Positions 5,790-6,697 of a stretch of 6,697 bases of DNA are shown here, piece by piece (the stretch's first letter is position 1; each line of letters begins with the position of its first letter). The DNA is taken from positions 1 to 6,697 of the forward strand of contig CABSMK010000094.1 in the NCBI GenBank assembly GCA_902478825.1. The letters run 5' to 3'. Made by a program: the position numbers and the translations under genes. The DNA comes from an uncultured Collinsella sp. (GTDB lineage Bacteria > Actinomycetota > Coriobacteriia > Coriobacteriales > Coriobacteriaceae). The notes beneath the pieces are model-generated. The model worked only from the letters and a program-made list of their open reading frames with translations. It was not told where the DNA came from and ran no database searches.

Positions 5790-5817
5790 GTTACGCGGTT
5801 TGGTAAAACCGCGTAAC
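5790..5817. repeat. Perfect 12-bp hairpin with GGTA loop
   Basis: GTTACGCGGTTT (5790-5801) and AAACCGCGTAAC (5806-5817) are perfectly complementary around a 4-nt loop. No T-tract follows on either strand, so it is not a standard terminator. It ends 15 bp upstream of the -35 box of the MarR promoter. Confidence 0.85.
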
Positions 5818-5832
5818 CACTAGTTTGGTACC

Positions 5833-5861
5833 TTGACATTCATTTCTCATGCTCCTAGATT
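5833..5861 (+). promoter_or_regulatory. Sigma70-type promoter of the MarR-ABC operon
   Basis: A consensus -35 TTGACA (5833-5838) and a -10 TAGATT (5856-5861) are separated by exactly 17 bp. Transcription would begin near 5868, leaving a leader of about 50 nt before the MarR start codon. This is the best promoter in the window. Confidence 0.8.
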
Positions 5862-5895
5862 GGTTAGGCACAAAACAATTCCACTACCTAACTAA
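5860..5895 (+). promoter_or_regulatory. Candidate MarR operator (inverted repeat)
   Basis: TTGGTTAGG (5860-5868) and CCTAACTAA (5887-5895) form an inverted repeat matching at 8 of 9 positions, with GTTAGG/CCTAAC perfect. The left arm touches the -10 box and covers the expected transcription start, so a bound repressor would block the promoter. MarR proteins bind such dyads as dimers and often repress their own operon; binding here is inferred. The 18-bp gap between arms is longer than in a typical single MarR site. Confidence 0.55.
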
Positions 5896-5916
5896 AGAAA
5901 GGAGCAACACTAATTC

Positions 5917-6423
5917 ATGTGCGATGAACCTCTTAACCTTTGTTCGCACGAGCCCGGCGGCGACCCGTCACAGCCGGCGGATGCACCCGAAGCGGTTAGC
6001 TCAGAAGACAAGCTTGCCAAGCGCATCCTCAATGGCCTGGGCTTTTGCGGCCATTACATGCATTTTCATGGCGGAGGCGTGTCCGGCAAGGCGCCCATCA
6101 TCTGCCTGCTGGCCAAGCAACCCGGCGGCGAGATGTCGCAGCAGGAACTCGGCATGCACTTTGACCTCAAGCCGGGGTCGCTTTCCGAGATCCTGTCCAA
6201 ACTCGAGCTCAACGGCCTCATCGAGCGCAGCCGTAACCCCAAGGATCGACGGCAGCTCACCATTCGCCTGACCGAAACCGGCCGGGAAAACGCCCGCATC
6301 GACCAGGCAGCCCGCATTCGCTTTAGAGAGCAGGCCTTTGGTGCCCTCACCCACGACGAGCGCGAGCAGCTCGCCGAAATGCTCGAGAAAATCCGTGTAA
6401 CCTGGGAGGAACTGGATGATTAA
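5917..6423 (+). CDS. MarR-family transcriptional regulator
   Basis: DNA-binding winged-helix protein of 168 residues, expected to act as a dimeric ligand-responsive repressor. The winged-helix core runs from about residue 57 to 120: GEMSQQELGMHFDLKPGSLSEILSKL holds the helix-turn-helix, and RNPKDRRQLTIRLTE (106-120) is the classic DxRxxxxxLT wing. A flexible ~28-residue N-terminus and a segment CGHYMHFHGGG (44-54) precede it; the clustered Cys/His could sense metal or oxidants, but that is speculation. The C-terminal helices (about 121-168) would form the dimer interface. AAAGGAG at 5898-5904 lies 12 nt before ATG 5917, slightly far. The gene is driven by the promoter at 5833-5861, with a candidate operator over the start site. 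It overlaps the exporter gene by 8 bp, so the exporter is the obvious regulatory target. Confidence 0.92.
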   Translation: MCDEPLNLCSHEPGGDPSQPADAPEAVSSEDKLAKRILNGLGFCGHYMHFHGGGVSGKAPIICLLAKQPGGEMSQQELGMHFDLKPGSLSEILSKLELNGLIERSRNPKDRRQLTIRLTETGRENARIDQAARIRFREQAFGALTHDEREQLAEMLEKIRVTWEELDD

Positions 6424-6697
6424 AACCCTCATGGGCAGCATCCGCGACTATATAAAAGTCACCGTTGCCACGCCGTTGCTCGTGCTTGGCGAGGTGCTCT
6501 GCGAGATGCTGATTCCATTTATCACCGCCAACCTGATCGACGCCATCAAAGATGGCACCACCGTAGCCGAGATGCTTCCCACCGCGGGCTTTTTGGTGCT
6601 CATCGCGCTGACGTCGCTTGCTTTTGGCGCCGCTGCCGGCGTCACCTGCAGCCATGCGAGTTGCGGCTTCGCTAAGAACCTGCGTCACGACCTGTTC
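6416..6697 (+). CDS. ABC exporter, N-terminal transmembrane part (3' partial)
   Basis: The start of a probable multidrug-type ABC transporter subunit with fused transmembrane and ATPase domains; 94 residues are visible and the frame runs off the window. ATG 6416 overlaps the MarR stop (ATGATTAA), and GGGAGGA at 6404-6410 lies 5 nt upstream, a strong Shine-Dalgarno. Two membrane segments can be seen, around residues 16-40 (VTVATPLLVLGEVLCEMLIP region) and 54-78 (AGFLVLIALTSLAFGAAAGV region). They are followed by a KNLRHDLF stretch like the first intracellular loop of type IV (B-subfamily-like) exporters. The ATPase domain is outside the window. In related operons a second half-transporter often follows, giving a heterodimer. 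Substrate unknown; expression is probably controlled by the overlapping MarR gene. Confidence 0.85.
   Translation, partial: MIKTLMGSIRDYIKVTVATPLLVLGEVLCEMLIPFITANLIDAIKDGTTVAEMLPTAGFLVLIALTSLAFGAAAGVTCSHASCGFAKNLRHDLF

Larger units (their letters stand above)
5385..5916. other. Divergent 532-bp intergenic region rich in inverted repeats
   Basis: No credible gene lies between the divergent kinase and MarR genes. The first ~130 bp (5385-5513) should hold the kinase promoter. TACACT on the minus strand at 5435-5440 is a passable -10, but no good -35 accompanies it, so it is not listed as a promoter. From 5514 to 5817 the DNA is a dense run of inverted repeats and REP-like units, described separately. 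The last ~85 bp carry the MarR promoter and a candidate operator. Open frames here run through palindromes and resemble nothing. Confidence 0.7.

Noticed and set aside
5536..5823. A 95-residue open frame, possibly a transposase remnant
   Set aside because: It passes straight through hairpins and REP-like units and shows no HUH/Y1 motif or other recognisable feature.

Overview
The window looks like a piece of a high-GC (visibly about 60%) actinobacterial gut genome. The best guess is the class Coriobacteriia, probably Collinsella or a close relative. This rests on protein style, codon preference, and the familiar-looking pairing of a MarR regulator with an ABC exporter; it was not tested by any search. 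The first 54 bases are not genomic: they are an Illumina flow-cell T-spacer, P7, an 8-base i7 index and the 3' end of a Nextera i7 primer. The real sequence therefore starts at about 55, inside a gene.

Layout, left to right. (1) 45-602 (+): C-terminal half of a major facilitator superfamily (MFS) efflux transporter. (2) 797-2167 (+): an AAA ATPase with a C-terminal DUF4143, PD-(D/E)XK-like domain, preceded by three palindromic repeats. (3) 2201-2647 (+): a low-molecular-weight protein-tyrosine phosphatase. (4) 2694-4055 (-): a second, divergent AAA/DUF4143 ATPase, convergent with the phosphatase, with its own unrelated set of three repeats upstream. (5) 4238-4567 (-): a small Cys/His-rich TIGR04076-type protein, whose start overlaps the end of (6) 4560-5384 (-): a pyridoxal/pyridoxamine kinase. 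(7) 5385-5916: a 532-bp gap without a gene, packed with inverted repeats (REP-like units, a ~99-nt imperfect hairpin and a 12-bp perfect hairpin), ending in a clear sigma70-type promoter with an operator-like inverted repeat. (8) 5917-6423 (+): a MarR-family regulator, overlapping by 8 bp (9) 6416-6697 (+), the N-terminus of an ABC exporter that runs off the right edge.

Genes that appear to work together: the MarR regulator and ABC exporter form one probably autoregulated operon. The kinase and the TIGR04076 protein are translationally coupled and end at a terminator-like hairpin. The first ATPase and the phosphatase are 33 bp apart on the same strand and may share a transcript.

The most unusual observation concerns the two DUF4143 ATPases. 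Each is preceded by exactly three copies of a ~22-27 bp repeat, spaced exactly 33 bp (about three helical turns) apart and abutting the ribosome binding site, yet the two repeat families differ in sequence and symmetry. This suggests a gene-specific recognition or autoregulation module for a poorly understood ATPase family.
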